Positions 1-7,035 of a stretch of 10,759 bases of DNA are shown in pieces; the stretch's first letter is position 1, and every line of letters begins with the position of its first letter. Position numbers and translations under genes: made by a program. The DNA lies in the NCBI GenBank assembly GCA_964630225.1, contig CAZVUK010000028.1:1-10759 (forward strand), written 5' to 3'. Source of the DNA: CAYZRY01 sp964630225 (GTDB lineage Bacteria; Bacillota_I; Bacilli_A; RF39; UBA660). The notes beneath the pieces are model-generated. The model was not told where the DNA came from, searched no databases, and saw nothing but the letters and a program-made list of their open reading frames with translations.

Positions 1-12
1 GTTTTTCCATCT

Positions 13-1074
13 TTAACTAATGTATTTATTAATAATTTTAATATTTTTAATTAATAATGTAATTAGGGTTGAATTTGTAAAAACAATTGCGACCATGACT
101 GGGACAAAAATAAGCATATTATTTGTTTTTATGAAAATTAATCTAGGGATTATTTCTTCGATAACAAAAGCATGAATTATATATATTCCTAAGGTTAAAG
201 AAGATATATTGACAATCAGTTGTTTAGTAAAATCTTTTAACTTTCTTTGATCTAGTGTTTGAAATAGTTTAAATAAGACAGTTGCTTCGATAAAGGTAAA
301 AACAGTAAAATACTCTAACGCTTCATGATAAAGATATCCTTGTTTTATACTTAAGTAATCGATCGTTTTAAAGGCTACTAGAATTGTTAGGATAAATATA
401 AGCAGTAACTTAAATTTACTTATCTTCCACTTGATATTACCAAGGTAATACCCAAGTAAAAAATAACCAGAGTACTCTACCAAAGGATAAGATATTAAAT
501 CTATAAATTTAGGTATAAACATGACATAGTCATTTATGCCGTACGGAAGAAGCATCAAGCTAAACTTAATTATGCCAAAGAAAACAAAGATATAGACAAA
601 ATACTTTAAATATTCCCCGTCCCTATAATCTCTAATAGCAAATAGCAGTGGTAAAACAAAATATACTCCGATTAGGGCTGCTAAGTACCACAAATGATAA
701 TGAGGAAGAATGTTATCAAAAATTACTGATTCGGTAATCGGAGCATTTATGCCTATAATCAAGATTTTACTTAGACTATAAAACAGTGACCAAAAGATAT
801 ATATTTTAAATATTCTAAAAATGTATTTATCAAATAATTCTTTGACTGATGGGGCATCATTTTTTGCTAAAATTAGCTTACCACTAACCATCATGAAAAG
901 TGGAACTGCAGCTCTTGATAAGACGTTGAAAAATAAATTAATTCTCCAAGCTAAAGTTCCTACTGCAAAACCACTAACTAAATTAGTTGCGGTCACATGA
1001 ATAGTAATAACCATTACACAAGCTACTATTTTTAATAAGTCCAAATTGATATTTCTTTCTATTTTGCTTTTCAT
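13..1074 (-). CDS. Acyltransferase-3 family multipass membrane protein
   Basis: This is a 353-aa integral membrane protein of the acyltransferase 3 family (OatA/WecH-like O-acyltransferases), which move acyl groups onto cell-surface glycans. Visible signatures are the N-terminal NINLDLLK stretch followed by a first membrane helix ending in the conserved His (about residue 26, TIHV), the AAVPLFMMVSG segment, and HLWYLAALIGVYFVLPLL. About ten hydrophobic segments follow to the C terminus. The length fits the membrane-only form; there is no extracytoplasmic SGNH domain. The frame is open from a TTG at 1078-1080, but I choose the ATG at 1072-1074. No Shine-Dalgarno precedes either codon, and the -10 box lies only 6 nt upstream, which suggests leaderless translation. 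The gene ends 12 nt from the window edge, so its downstream neighbour is unseen. The acceptor glycan cannot be read from the sequence. Confidence 0.88.
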   Translation of the reverse strand: MKSKIERNINLDLLKIVACVMVITIHVTATNLVSGFAVGTLAWRINLFFNVLSRAAVPLFMMVSGKLILAKNDAPSVKELFDKYIFRIFKIYIFWSLFYSLSKILIIGINAPITESVIFDNILPHYHLWYLAALIGVYFVLPLLFAIRDYRDGEYLKYFVYIFVFFGIIKFSLMLLPYGINDYVMFIPKFIDLISYPLVEYSGYFLLGYYLGNIKWKISKFKLLLIFILTILVAFKTIDYLSIKQGYLYHEALEYFTVFTFIEATVLFKLFQTLDQRKLKDFTKQLIVNISSLTLGIYIIHAFVIEEIIPRLIFIKTNNMLIFVPVMVAIVFTNSTLITLLIKNIKIINKYIS

Positions 1075-1080
1075 ATTCAA

Positions 1081-1089
1081 ATTGTATCA
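1081..1089 (-). promoter_or_regulatory. Extended -10 promoter (TGATACAAT) of the acyltransferase gene
   Basis: The minus strand reads TGATACAAT, an extended -10 element, directly after the U-tract of the preceding terminator. Only 6 nt (TTGAAT) separate it from the ATG at 1074, so the expected transcription start falls on or next to that ATG. No clear -35 box is seen. The identical 9-mer recurs upstream of the gene at 5292-7019. Confidence 0.55.
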
Positions 1090-1101
1090 TAGACAAAATA
1101 A

Positions 1102-1128
1102 AAATGAAATAATTTGCTTATTTCATTT
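1102..1128 (-). terminator. Rho-independent terminator of the nrtR-like gene
   Basis: A perfect 11-bp inverted repeat (AAATGAAATAA / TTATTTCATTT) with a 5-nt loop is followed on the minus strand by a T-rich tract (TTTTTATTTTG). The stem is AT-rich, and the gene's TGA stop codon (1123-1125) lies inside it. Confidence 0.7.
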
Positions 1129-1755
1129 AATATAGTAAATCTTCGCTGGTTTCTTACCTTTGTAGAGGCGGTAATATCCTGAATCAATCAGGATATCTTC
1201 GGCTACCATTTTCTTGCGAAAGTTTCTACGATCATAAATTTCATCACTTACATTTTGATAAGTATCTTGAAGCTCTGGAAGACTTACTCCCTTTGGAAAA
1301 AGTACTTTTAGAGTATCTTTTTTCATCACTTCTACTTTCCACTTAGCTATAGCATCTTTTATTATCTCTTCGTGATCACTAGTAAAGTCCTTAGGTAGTT
1401 TACCAAGTTCAAACCAAACGGTACTACTAAGACCAAGTGTCTCTTTTAGTAAATTTACTCTTTCGGCATCCATTACCCCTATAAATGAAGAAGCAAACAT
1501 CCGGCGCTTTGGCTCTCTATCTACCCTATCAAATAGATTGATAAACTGCAGCTTGAAATCACTAATCCCCGTCTGGGCAAAAACTTCTCTTTTTATTGCT
1601 TGCTCAGTCGTTTCACTAGCAAGAACTTCTCCTCCAGCTAATGACCAAGTATCACCCTTTTTAATAAGTAAAACTTTGCTCTTTCCCTCTTCAACTGTAA
1701 ACAGTGAAACAAAGCCCTGCATACCTTGATTATTATTTATGTTTTCTACTTCCAT
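1123..1755 (-). CDS. nrtR: NrtR-type regulator: degenerate Nudix domain plus C-terminal winged helix
   Basis: The 210-aa protein has the two-domain architecture of NrtR, a family that represses NAD-metabolism or ADP-ribose-related genes and senses a nucleotide ligand through a Nudix fold. The Nudix box spans residues 42-64 (GEVLASETTEQAIKREVFAQ then TGI). G42, E48, R56, E57 and G63 are kept, but the catalytic EE pair is A60-Q61, so hydrolase activity is doubtful and a pure sensor role is likely. The segment around 76-95 (DRVDREPKRRMFASSF) is typical of the family. The C-terminal part (about 150-210) matches the NrtR winged helix: LPELQDTYQ, RRNFRKKM and GKKPAKIYY. A GAGG Shine-Dalgarno lies 5 nt before the ATG. 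The gene is divergent from the unknown operon at 1854-3715; no NAD gene is visible, so its target is open. Confidence 0.82.
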   Translation of the reverse strand: MEVENINNNQGMQGFVSLFTVEEGKSKVLLIKKGDTWSLAGGEVLASETTEQAIKREVFAQTGISDFKLQFINLFDRVDREPKRRMFASSFIGVMDAERVNLLKETLGLSSTVWFELGKLPKDFTSDHEEIIKDAIAKWKVEVMKKDTLKVLFPKGVSLPELQDTYQNVSDEIYDRRNFRKKMVAEDILIDSGYYRLYKGKKPAKIYYIK

Positions 1756-1770
1756 ATGTACCTCAATTAA

Positions 1771-1799
1771 AGTATATGTGTATAAAAGACACCAGTCAA
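1771..1799 (-). promoter_or_regulatory. Sigma-70-type promoter of the nrtR-like gene
   Basis: On the minus strand TTGACT (1794-1799) and TATACT (1771-1776) are separated by 17 nt. This is the best -35/-10 pair in the window, and it has no TGn extension. The predicted start near 1764 leaves a leader of about 9 nt with the GAGG ribosome site at its very 5' end. Confidence 0.75.
1778..1792. promoter_or_regulatory. Candidate operator: imperfect palindrome between -35 and -10
   Basis: GTGTATAAAAGACAC is a 15-bp imperfect palindrome (5 of 7 positions paired, GTGT/ACAC arms) lying within the spacer of the nrtR-like promoter. Its place suits autorepression by the adjacent regulator. The assignment is by position and symmetry only; I did not match it to a known NrtR site. 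Confidence 0.3.
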
Positions 1800-1805
1800 T
1801 AATTA

Positions 1806-1833
1806 TTGCCTTTTATAAAAAAACTATTATAAT
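1806..1833 (+). promoter_or_regulatory. Promoter of the unknown two-gene operon
   Basis: TTGCCT (1806-1811), a 16-nt spacer and TATAAT (1828-1833) place the transcription start near 1840. That is downstream of the in-frame ATG at 1836 and just ahead of the GGAGG at 1844-1848, so it supports the ATG at 1854 as the start. Confidence 0.65.
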
Positions 1834-1843
1834 AAATGGCAAC

Positions 1844-1848
1844 GGAGG
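1844..1848 (+). promoter_or_regulatory. Ribosome binding site GGAGG deciding the start at 1854
   Basis: GGAGG lies 5 nt before the ATG at 1854. The upstream in-frame ATG at 1836 has no Shine-Dalgarno and overlaps the predicted transcription start, so the shorter protein is preferred. Confidence 0.75.
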
Positions 1849-1853
1849 TTTTC

Positions 1854-3044
1854 ATGGAAGATGACGACTATTTAGAAGTAGAGGAATACAGCTATCCTGG
1901 CTATGCATCATCTACAGTAATGCCCGATACCAAAGCAGAAGAATCATTAAAACTGGCAGTCGTGAAAAACATTAAACTAGGACAAAAAGGTAAAAACTTG
2001 TTTTTAACTTCACTTACTAAGCTCAGTGAAAAAAATGCCTATAAGTGCTTGAAAACAATTACTGAAGATAAAAAGAACAGCGAGGTCTTCTTTTATGAAG
2101 CTAGTTACGAAGAACATAATGAAACATTAATTATTCAAAGTGATAGGGTCCCATCACTTAAAAAGTGGCGTAAATATGAAGAAAAAAACCGTTCATATAA
2201 AAAGATCGGCAAAGAGTTATTTACCGACATTGAAAAATTATCAAATATGGACGTAAGAGACGTTCCTGGTCAAATCTCGCTTGCTAGAATTATTGCTTAT
2301 AACCAAATCGCGCTGGAGGCGATGAATCAAAATTCGATAGCAATAGTGAAAAAGGCCCAAACAAAAATCGCCAAAGAGCTTGGTTGTAAGCCTGAAGAAA
2401 TTAGCCTGACATATGATTATATAAATAAAATTGTATCGGCCGAAGGAATATTCAATGCCAAGAAGCAGCAGTTCTACTTCGCCAACATTGATGACGTTTG
2501 GGTAGTAGCCAAACTTAACGAGATACGTCAAATAGGTTTTGCCGCAATTGAGTCTGCTTATGAGACTAACTTATCGAAAGAGATATTAAAAACAATATAC
2601 AAAGATTTAGATAAACTTAAAAATCTCTTTGATGAAAATGAGCTTTTAATTAATTTAGATCATTACTATACAAAATCTTCTAACAGTAAATTTAGATTAA
2701 ATATAAATATTGAAAGAACAGAACTATTAATTCCCGATCATAAAGAAATGGAAGAATTTAAACTAAGTGGAATCTATAATGAAAAAAGTAATACTAGACC
2801 ATTTTCATTGATCTGTAAGCCCGAAGGCTTTTGTATTTTGGTAAATGATAAAAATAAAAAGACCGAAGAGATGAAATATCACATTATGTCTTATGTTTTT
2901 ACTCAAGACACTAAAAAGGACCAGTTATTTAATAATATCTTATTTAAGATAGATGATATGCCCTACTGGATTCAATCAATCGAAGAGGAAAGATTAAATG
3001 CTCTTAAAAGTGATAAAGAATTAATAAAGAAAAAGGTGAAATAA
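1854..3044 (+). CDS. Unrecognised 396-aa protein, first gene of a two-gene operon
   Basis: I do not recognise this protein. From the ATG at 1854 it is 396 aa, soluble, without signal peptide or membrane segment. It starts with a strongly acidic, probably disordered stretch (MEDDDYLEVEEYSYPGY), followed by a Lys/Glu-rich mixed alpha/beta region. A helical middle (about 130-260) contains an Ala/Ile-rich helix (ISLARIIAYNQIALEAM). Near the C terminus a motif MPYWIQ (W at about 372) precedes a charged tail (ELIKKKVK). A motif of the same type occurs at the end of the next protein, suggesting a shared C-terminal module. The stop TAA overlaps the next ATG by one base (TAATG), so translation is coupled. 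The gene runs opposite to all other protein genes except its partner and faces the NrtR-like regulator across 98 bp. The function is unknown. Confidence 0.85.
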   Translation: MEDDDYLEVEEYSYPGYASSTVMPDTKAEESLKLAVVKNIKLGQKGKNLFLTSLTKLSEKNAYKCLKTITEDKKNSEVFFYEASYEEHNETLIIQSDRVPSLKKWRKYEEKNRSYKKIGKELFTDIEKLSNMDVRDVPGQISLARIIAYNQIALEAMNQNSIAIVKKAQTKIAKELGCKPEEISLTYDYINKIVSAEGIFNAKKQQFYFANIDDVWVVAKLNEIRQIGFAAIESAYETNLSKEILKTIYKDLDKLKNLFDENELLINLDHYYTKSSNSKFRLNINIERTELLIPDHKEMEEFKLSGIYNEKSNTRPFSLICKPEGFCILVNDKNKKTEEMKYHIMSYVFTQDTKKDQLFNNILFKIDDMPYWIQSIEEERLNALKSDKELIKKKVK

Positions 3045-3715
3045 TGTTTGAAGCATATTTAAAAAGTTTGAAACAAACTAACGATGATGAGCACGTGAAG
3101 TTTTATGAAATATGCTCGATACTTAAAGATAAGTATGATGAGCTAAAAGAGACAGAAAATCGTTTTACTTTTGAAATGAATTTCGATCTTAAAGAAAAAA
3201 ATGGTCCTATTAAAAAAATAGATATTATAGGATATGACTATATTAAAGACATTCTTAAAATTAAGATGGTCGATGCTAAAATCTTCAAGAAGAGAAACTA
3301 TATCGAAGTTAAAGAAGTTGATAAACGTCTAGAAGCTGATCTACCATATACCTCAGTTAAGAGCTTTCTTAAAGACTTTAACTATTCTATCTCAAGTATC
3401 AGATATCTATACAAAGAACTATATAACGATTTTTATACTGATAAAAAAGATTTAGATAGTTCTAACTCTAGATATAAGGGTATCGTCTATGGATATAAGA
3501 TGGAAGTATATTGTGAACAAAATGACGAAAAAGTTTGGAGTATGCTCTATGATGTCAAAGAGAATCGTTTTAAATATAGAGCTAGAAGCACAGCTATAGA
3601 TGAAACATTAATAATGACATCGGTTGAATTCCCTAAAAATGCTCTTCCTAAATGGATGCAGGAAGAACTAGCAAAAGAAAAAGATATACCTAAAGTAAAA
3701 CAGTTAATAAAATAA
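3044..3715 (+). CDS. Unrecognised 223-aa protein, second gene of the operon
   Basis: I do not recognise this 223-aa soluble protein, which has no signal peptide, membrane helix or Cys cluster. The N-terminal third is helical (MFEAYLKSLKQ to about 37), then an alternating pattern suggests beta strands (FTFEMNFDLKEK, IDIIGYDYIKDILKIKMV). The C-terminal half has SSNSRYKG and ends with LPKWMQEEL (W204) and a basic tail. The upstream partner has SSNSKF and MPYWIQ in the same order, hinting at remote homology between the two. Translation is coupled by the TAATG overlap, and AAAAGGTGA at 3031-3039 is its ribosome site. The TAA stop lies inside the bidirectional terminator. Function unknown; the tight coupling suggests the two proteins act together, possibly as a complex. 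Confidence 0.85.
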   Translation: MFEAYLKSLKQTNDDEHVKFYEICSILKDKYDELKETENRFTFEMNFDLKEKNGPIKKIDIIGYDYIKDILKIKMVDAKIFKKRNYIEVKEVDKRLEADLPYTSVKSFLKDFNYSISSIRYLYKELYNDFYTDKKDLDSSNSRYKGIVYGYKMEVYCEQNDEKVWSMLYDVKENRFKYRARSTAIDETLIMTSVEFPKNALPKWMQEELAKEKDIPKVKQLIK

Positions 3716-3738
3716 GTTCTTACGAACTTATTTTATTA
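3705..3738. terminator. Bidirectional terminator between convergent operons
   Basis: A perfect 15-bp stem (TAATAAAATAAGTTC / GAACTTATTTTATTA) with a 4-nt TTAC loop. T-rich sequence forms the 3' arm on either strand. It contains the stop codons of both flanking genes (3713-3715 on plus, 3728-3730 on minus). Confidence 0.85.
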
Positions 3739-4240
3739 TGACTTTATCAATTTGTTTAGAGCTAGGTATCGTTATGAAAAAACCATTCATTACCGTTGCT
3801 CCTACTTCTTGCCCAGGATTTGCTTTAACATCATAGCGGACTACTATTTTATTTGCTTCACTATAAACTTCATTTACTTTTAGCTTTAAGCTACTGTTAG
3901 ATATATTGACATAAACGATAGCTAAATTTTTGTTTTCAAAGAAAGTTTTATCATATATTTTTAGTATATCTTCATTATAATGACGAGCTACATCTCCATA
4001 TTCATCACCTTTTATGACTTCTTTATTTCTTAAAAAATGTTCAAGCTCTGAGTAAGAGCTAAAGATTCTTTGTTTATCACTATCGGATAAATCATAGACA
4101 TAACCTACTTCGAAGATACGATGATCTAAATTCTTTTTAGCAAGTTTATCTTTGTTTTTAAACTGATCAAAAAACATAAAAAGTAAGATGAAAATCGATA
4201 AAGCTAATAACACTATAAATAGTGGTCTAATCTTTTTCAT
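3728..4240 (-). CDS. Membrane-anchored extracytoplasmic protein, PrcB-like C-terminal domain
   Basis: The 170-aa protein starts MKKIRPLF and has one hydrophobic segment (about residues 6-27) without a lipobox cysteine or an obvious signal-peptidase site. It is therefore probably anchored with its body outside the membrane. The C-terminal ~80 residues (KTFFENKNLAIVYVN, then strand-rich IVVRYDVKANPGQ and FFITIPSSKQIDKVIIK) resemble the small beta domain of PrcB-type proteins, known from a protease-associated family. The similarity is by pattern only. It lies 2 nt downstream of the HPt-REC gene, and its ribosome site (AGGA) is inside the end of that gene, so the two are co-translated. This could link a surface protein to the phosphorelay. 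The TAA stop is inside the bidirectional terminator. An uncharacterised lipoprotein-like stress protein is the alternative. Confidence 0.7.
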   Translation of the reverse strand: MKKIRPLFIVLLALSIFILLFMFFDQFKNKDKLAKKNLDHRIFEVGYVYDLSDSDKQRIFSSYSELEHFLRNKEVIKGDEYGDVARHYNEDILKIYDKTFFENKNLAIVYVNISNSSLKLKVNEVYSEANKIVVRYDVKANPGQEVGATVMNGFFITIPSSKQIDKVIIK

Positions 4241-4242
4241 AA

Positions 4243-5022
4243 TTACATCCTAGTACTGATTGTTTTTTCAACGATGTTTTTAACGTTTACTTCGTTAAAT
4301 GGTTTGTTTAGTATATCGACTATCGGATAAGAGAAAGCTCTACTTATTCCTTCGCGAGAAGTATCTCCAGTAATAATCGACACAGGAATACTTGTAAACA
4401 AATTGTTTGCTTTAAAGTATTCAAGCACTTCGAAACCGTCGACATTAGGCATATTTAAATCAAGAAACATAGCAATTATTTCATGACGTTTATCGGATTC
4501 GATAAAGTCTAGGGCTTCTCGTCCGTCGTTTGCAACAAGGACATTATATTGATTGTCAAATATTTTTTGGACGAAGTTAACGATGACGTTTGAATCATCA
4601 GCAACCAGAATCGAGTGTTCTTTAACCGTTGCTACGGCAACAGGCGCCATCACCGCCGGAACTTCTTGACCCATATACTGCTTAACCAGAGCCACTATTC
4701 TATTAGCTTCAGTAATTAAACTATCGTAGTTATCAGTAACATAATAATAGTTATTAGCCTTACTTTGAAGTTCATGATTAAGTGCCAGTTCAGCTAAAGT
4801 CTCAAAACCAAAATAACGAGCATCACTTTTTAAAGAATGAACCAGTATTGAATAGTTAGCCATATCAGCTTGTTTTTTAAAAGTCTTGATGTTCCTTAGC
4901 TTTTCTTCAACTTCATTTAAAAATTCGTTTAGTGTATCATCATATGTTGCCATATCTCCAAATAACTCTAAACTTTTTTCTACATTGACACCATTACTAC
5001 TAAGTAATTTAACATCTTTCAT
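4243..5022 (-). CDS. HPt-REC phosphotransfer/response-regulator protein without output domain
   Basis: The 259-aa cytoplasmic protein fuses two phosphorelay modules. The N-terminal HPt-like helical bundle (about 15-115) carries the motif VHSLKSDARYFG, with the phospho-accepting His at residue 62. An Ala/Val/Pro-rich linker (about 118-134) leads to a full receiver domain (about 137-257). The receiver has the acidic pair D142-D143, phospho-acceptor D188 (FLDLNMPNVDG), T218 (IITGD) and K240 (NKPF), so it should be active. There is no DNA-binding or enzymatic output and no sensor kinase in the window; the partner must be encoded elsewhere. The start has AGGAAG 8 nt upstream and an extended -10 beyond it. 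The order HPt then REC without kinase suggests a relay intermediate or phosphate sink, or output through protein contact. Confidence 0.9.
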   Translation of the reverse strand: MKDVKLLSSNGVNVEKSLELFGDMATYDDTLNEFLNEVEEKLRNIKTFKKQADMANYSILVHSLKSDARYFGFETLAELALNHELQSKANNYYYVTDNYDSLITEANRIVALVKQYMGQEVPAVMAPVAVATVKEHSILVADDSNVIVNFVQKIFDNQYNVLVANDGREALDFIESDKRHEIIAMFLDLNMPNVDGFEVLEYFKANNLFTSIPVSIITGDTSREGISRAFSYPIVDILNKPFNEVNVKNIVEKTISTRM

Positions 5023-5045
5023 ATAAACACTTCCTATCTTTCATA

Positions 5046-5054
5046 ATTATATCA
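5046..5054 (-). promoter_or_regulatory. Extended -10 promoter (TGATATAAT) of the HPt-REC operon
   Basis: The minus strand reads TGATATAAT, with no good -35 box. The predicted start near 5039 gives a leader of about 17 nt containing AGGAAG. No terminator hairpin separates it from the upstream gene pair (5108-7019), so read-through from that pair is possible. Confidence 0.6.
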
Positions 5055-5107
5055 TAAATTCATATTTACAAACATAGTTTTAAATTCTTTATCATTATTT
5101 AACAATT

Positions 5108-5323
5108 CTATATATCTATAAGCTCTAGATAGACTGCTTTTAGATCTTTTTCATCTACTTTTAAGTCTCTCAGTATGGCATAAACAAGTTCTATATCAAG
5201 ATGCATAAATGCATTTTCAGTCTTTAATATATTATTTATAGCTTGATGCCTTACCATCATCGTTAAATCGTTTTTATAAAGTTCTAAAAACCTATCGTTT
5301 ATTTCTATTAGTGTTTCTATCAT
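5108..5323 (-). CDS. Small helical protein (71 aa) overlapping the transglutaminase-like gene
   Basis: I do not recognise this 71-aa protein (MIETLIEINDRF to KAVYLELIDI). It looks wholly alpha-helical and acidic, without Cys, signal or membrane segment. Evidence that it is real: a strong GAGGTG ribosome site 4 nt before the ATG, and a 32-nt overlap with the 3' end of the upstream gene, typical of translational coupling. Such an arrangement often means a small partner, chaperone or inhibitor of the larger protein; here that is inference only. It ends in TAG at 5108-5110, and no terminator hairpin follows before the promoter of the HPt-REC gene. Confidence 0.7.
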   Translation of the reverse strand: MIETLIEINDRFLELYKNDLTMMVRHQAINNILKTENAFMHLDIELVYAILRDLKVDEKDLKAVYLELIDI

Positions 5324-7019
5324 TTTTCACCTCTACTACTTCAAATCCAGGGACTTGATGATAACTTAAATTTACATATTCCAAATCTCTCATTCTAAAG
5401 CTTGCTGCTAAGTCATCTTTAGAGATTATGGTTGGTACTTTACCCGCTACATAATGGTAATATATATTATCTTCAGGATTATCAAAAAAACTTTTATCGT
5501 TTATAGTAATGATTGCTGATGCTCCTGTTAACTGCGTTTGTTCGTAAGAAAGATTATCTCTGAGAATAGCTACACTAAAGTTTTCTTCTTGTTCTGTTTC
5601 CGTAAAGAGAACTTTTTTAAGCTGAACCAAGTAAGATAGTGCATCCATTCCTTTAAATTCACTTGTTTCAAGTTTTTTATAAATAATCGCCATCTTTTCG
5701 GCAAGGTCTACTGATCTAATATCAGGATTAGTTGATATGTATGAATTAATAGAATCTTTAAAGTTTGGTATATCCGGGTACTTCCCTTCTCTTTTTCTAA
5801 TATCTTGATATACTTTCTCTTTCTTTTCTTCAAATTCTTTTAGTGTTTCTTCGTTTCGATTATGACATTTTAAACCAATCAATGGTTCTCCTACTTTAGC
5901 TCCAAACAAGTCACCGTTAAAGATCGAATTTACAGCATCAGCTGTCACCAGAAACTTTCCCGCTCTAAAACTTAAGTTAGCATGCATTCCTGAAAGCTGA
6001 TTAGTCTCTTTTTCATTTATTTCAAGATTGATAGCTAATTCTTCTAAAAATTTAGCATAAGCTAAGTTAAATTCGAAACAGACTAGCTTATTGTCACGAA
6101 GGGATAGATGATTGTGTTTATTCATTTCATATGGAGTTAACTTCATACCAAGCCTTGCGGTGACAAAAAATTCATCATCGTATGAAAACGTTCTACACAT
6201 TTTAATATAGACATGCATAGCTTTTTCAAAATCATCATAAGTATCAGGCATATCTCCTAAAATATGTTCTTTTAAATCATCAGATAAACTTACTTTTTCA
6301 AGTCGTTCATGATCAGTCTTAGTTATTTTATTAAGAGCCTGTAAATCAATCTTTTGAAGAGACATCAATTCTTTATATCTATCGACATATTTTTGTTGGA
6401 AAAGATATTTATCAAAAATTTTTTCTTTTTTTAAATACCTAAGCATCATATAGATAAACACTTCTTTGGGATGAGCTTTATAATCTTTAGTAGAATCTTT
6501 AAAGAACGCTTCATAATCTTCATCATCTTGTCCTAAAAAAGCAAAATAATCATCAATAGCATAGCTATAATACTCATTATCAACATTGCCGACTTCTTCT
6601 ACTCCGCGGGTTTTTTCAAATAATTTTTCAGGTGCCGTTGCGGCAAATAATTTATCGGCGAATCTTCTTTCACCTGAATTTAAATCAATCTTGTTTTCCT
6701 CGAGAGCTTTTTTTAAAAAAGCGCCCAAGGAAGATTTAGTAATATGGTAAAAGAGCTCATCTTGATCACCGTTTGACACACCCACTTTAATAAAGGCTAA
6801 GTTATTAGTTATAAGTTCTACTAAATTATAAGAAAAACTTTCATTACGATAAAGATCATAAAGAAAATTTATGCTTACTTTTTCACCATTTTCCAAGTGC
6901 ACTTGTTGCGAATCAAGATATTTTTTTGCTTCATCTTGCTCTAAATATATATTATATTCAAGCAAAGAATTAAAAAATGAATTGTTTTTTACTAATTCTT
7001 CAAATACTTTGTTGTTCAT
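5292..7019 (-). CDS. Transglutaminase-like (papain-fold) cytoplasmic protein
   Basis: The 575-aa protein has no signal peptide or membrane helix, so it probably acts inside the cell. Residues about 305-365 fit a transglutaminase-like/papain-fold core: KLVCFEFNLAYAKFLEEL supplies Cys314 at the start of a helix, HANLSF supplies His346, and FLVTADAV supplies Asp361. The order and spacing (C-32-H-15-D) are those of the TGc catalytic triad. The ~300-residue N-terminal part is helical and acidic and unlike anything I know. The C-terminal ~200 residues include a Lys/Glu-rich helix (about 390-410) and a strand-rich end (YYHYVAGKVPTIIS). The family includes proteases, peptide amidases and cross-linking enzymes; the substrate is unknown. 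TAGGTG precedes the ATG. Its last 32 nt are shared with the 71-aa gene. Assignment rests on motif reading. Confidence 0.65.
   Translation of the reverse strand: MNNKVFEELVKNNSFFNSLLEYNIYLEQDEAKKYLDSQQVHLENGEKVSINFLYDLYRNESFSYNLVELITNNLAFIKVGVSNGDQDELFYHITKSSLGAFLKKALEENKIDLNSGERRFADKLFAATAPEKLFEKTRGVEEVGNVDNEYYSYAIDDYFAFLGQDDEDYEAFFKDSTKDYKAHPKEVFIYMMLRYLKKEKIFDKYLFQQKYVDRYKELMSLQKIDLQALNKITKTDHERLEKVSLSDDLKEHILGDMPDTYDDFEKAMHVYIKMCRTFSYDDEFFVTARLGMKLTPYEMNKHNHLSLRDNKLVCFEFNLAYAKFLEELAINLEINEKETNQLSGMHANLSFRAGKFLVTADAVNSIFNGDLFGAKVGEPLIGLKCHNRNEETLKEFEEKKEKVYQDIRKREGKYPDIPNFKDSINSYISTNPDIRSVDLAEKMAIIYKKLETSEFKGMDALSYLVQLKKVLFTETEQEENFSVAILRDNLSYEQTQLTGASAIITINDKSFFDNPEDNIYYHYVAGKVPTIISKDDLAASFRMRDLEYVNLSYHQVPGFEVVEVKNDRNTNRNKR
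5328..5333 (-). promoter_or_regulatory. Ribosome binding site GAGGTG inside the upstream gene
   Basis: GAGGTG is 4 nt before the ATG of the 71-aa gene and lies within the coding end of the 575-aa gene. It is the main support for the small gene. Confidence 0.7.
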
Positions 7020-7035
7020 ATATTCACCTATTATA

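Noticed and set aside
1078..1080. TTG start of the acyltransferase gene
   Set aside because: No ribosome site, and the TTG lies between the -10 box and the expected transcription start; the ATG at 1074 is better placed.
1538..1729. Plus-strand frame within the nrtR-like gene
   Set aside because: Antisense shadow of a well-supported Nudix coding region, without ribosome site or recognisable product.
1836..1853. Upstream ATG at 1836 as start of the first operon gene
   Set aside because: It has no Shine-Dalgarno and lies at or before the predicted transcription start; the ATG at 1854 has GGAGG at the right distance.
2241..2531. Minus-strand 96-codon frame inside the first operon gene
   Set aside because: Antisense shadow with a random-looking product; no ribosome site or promoter.
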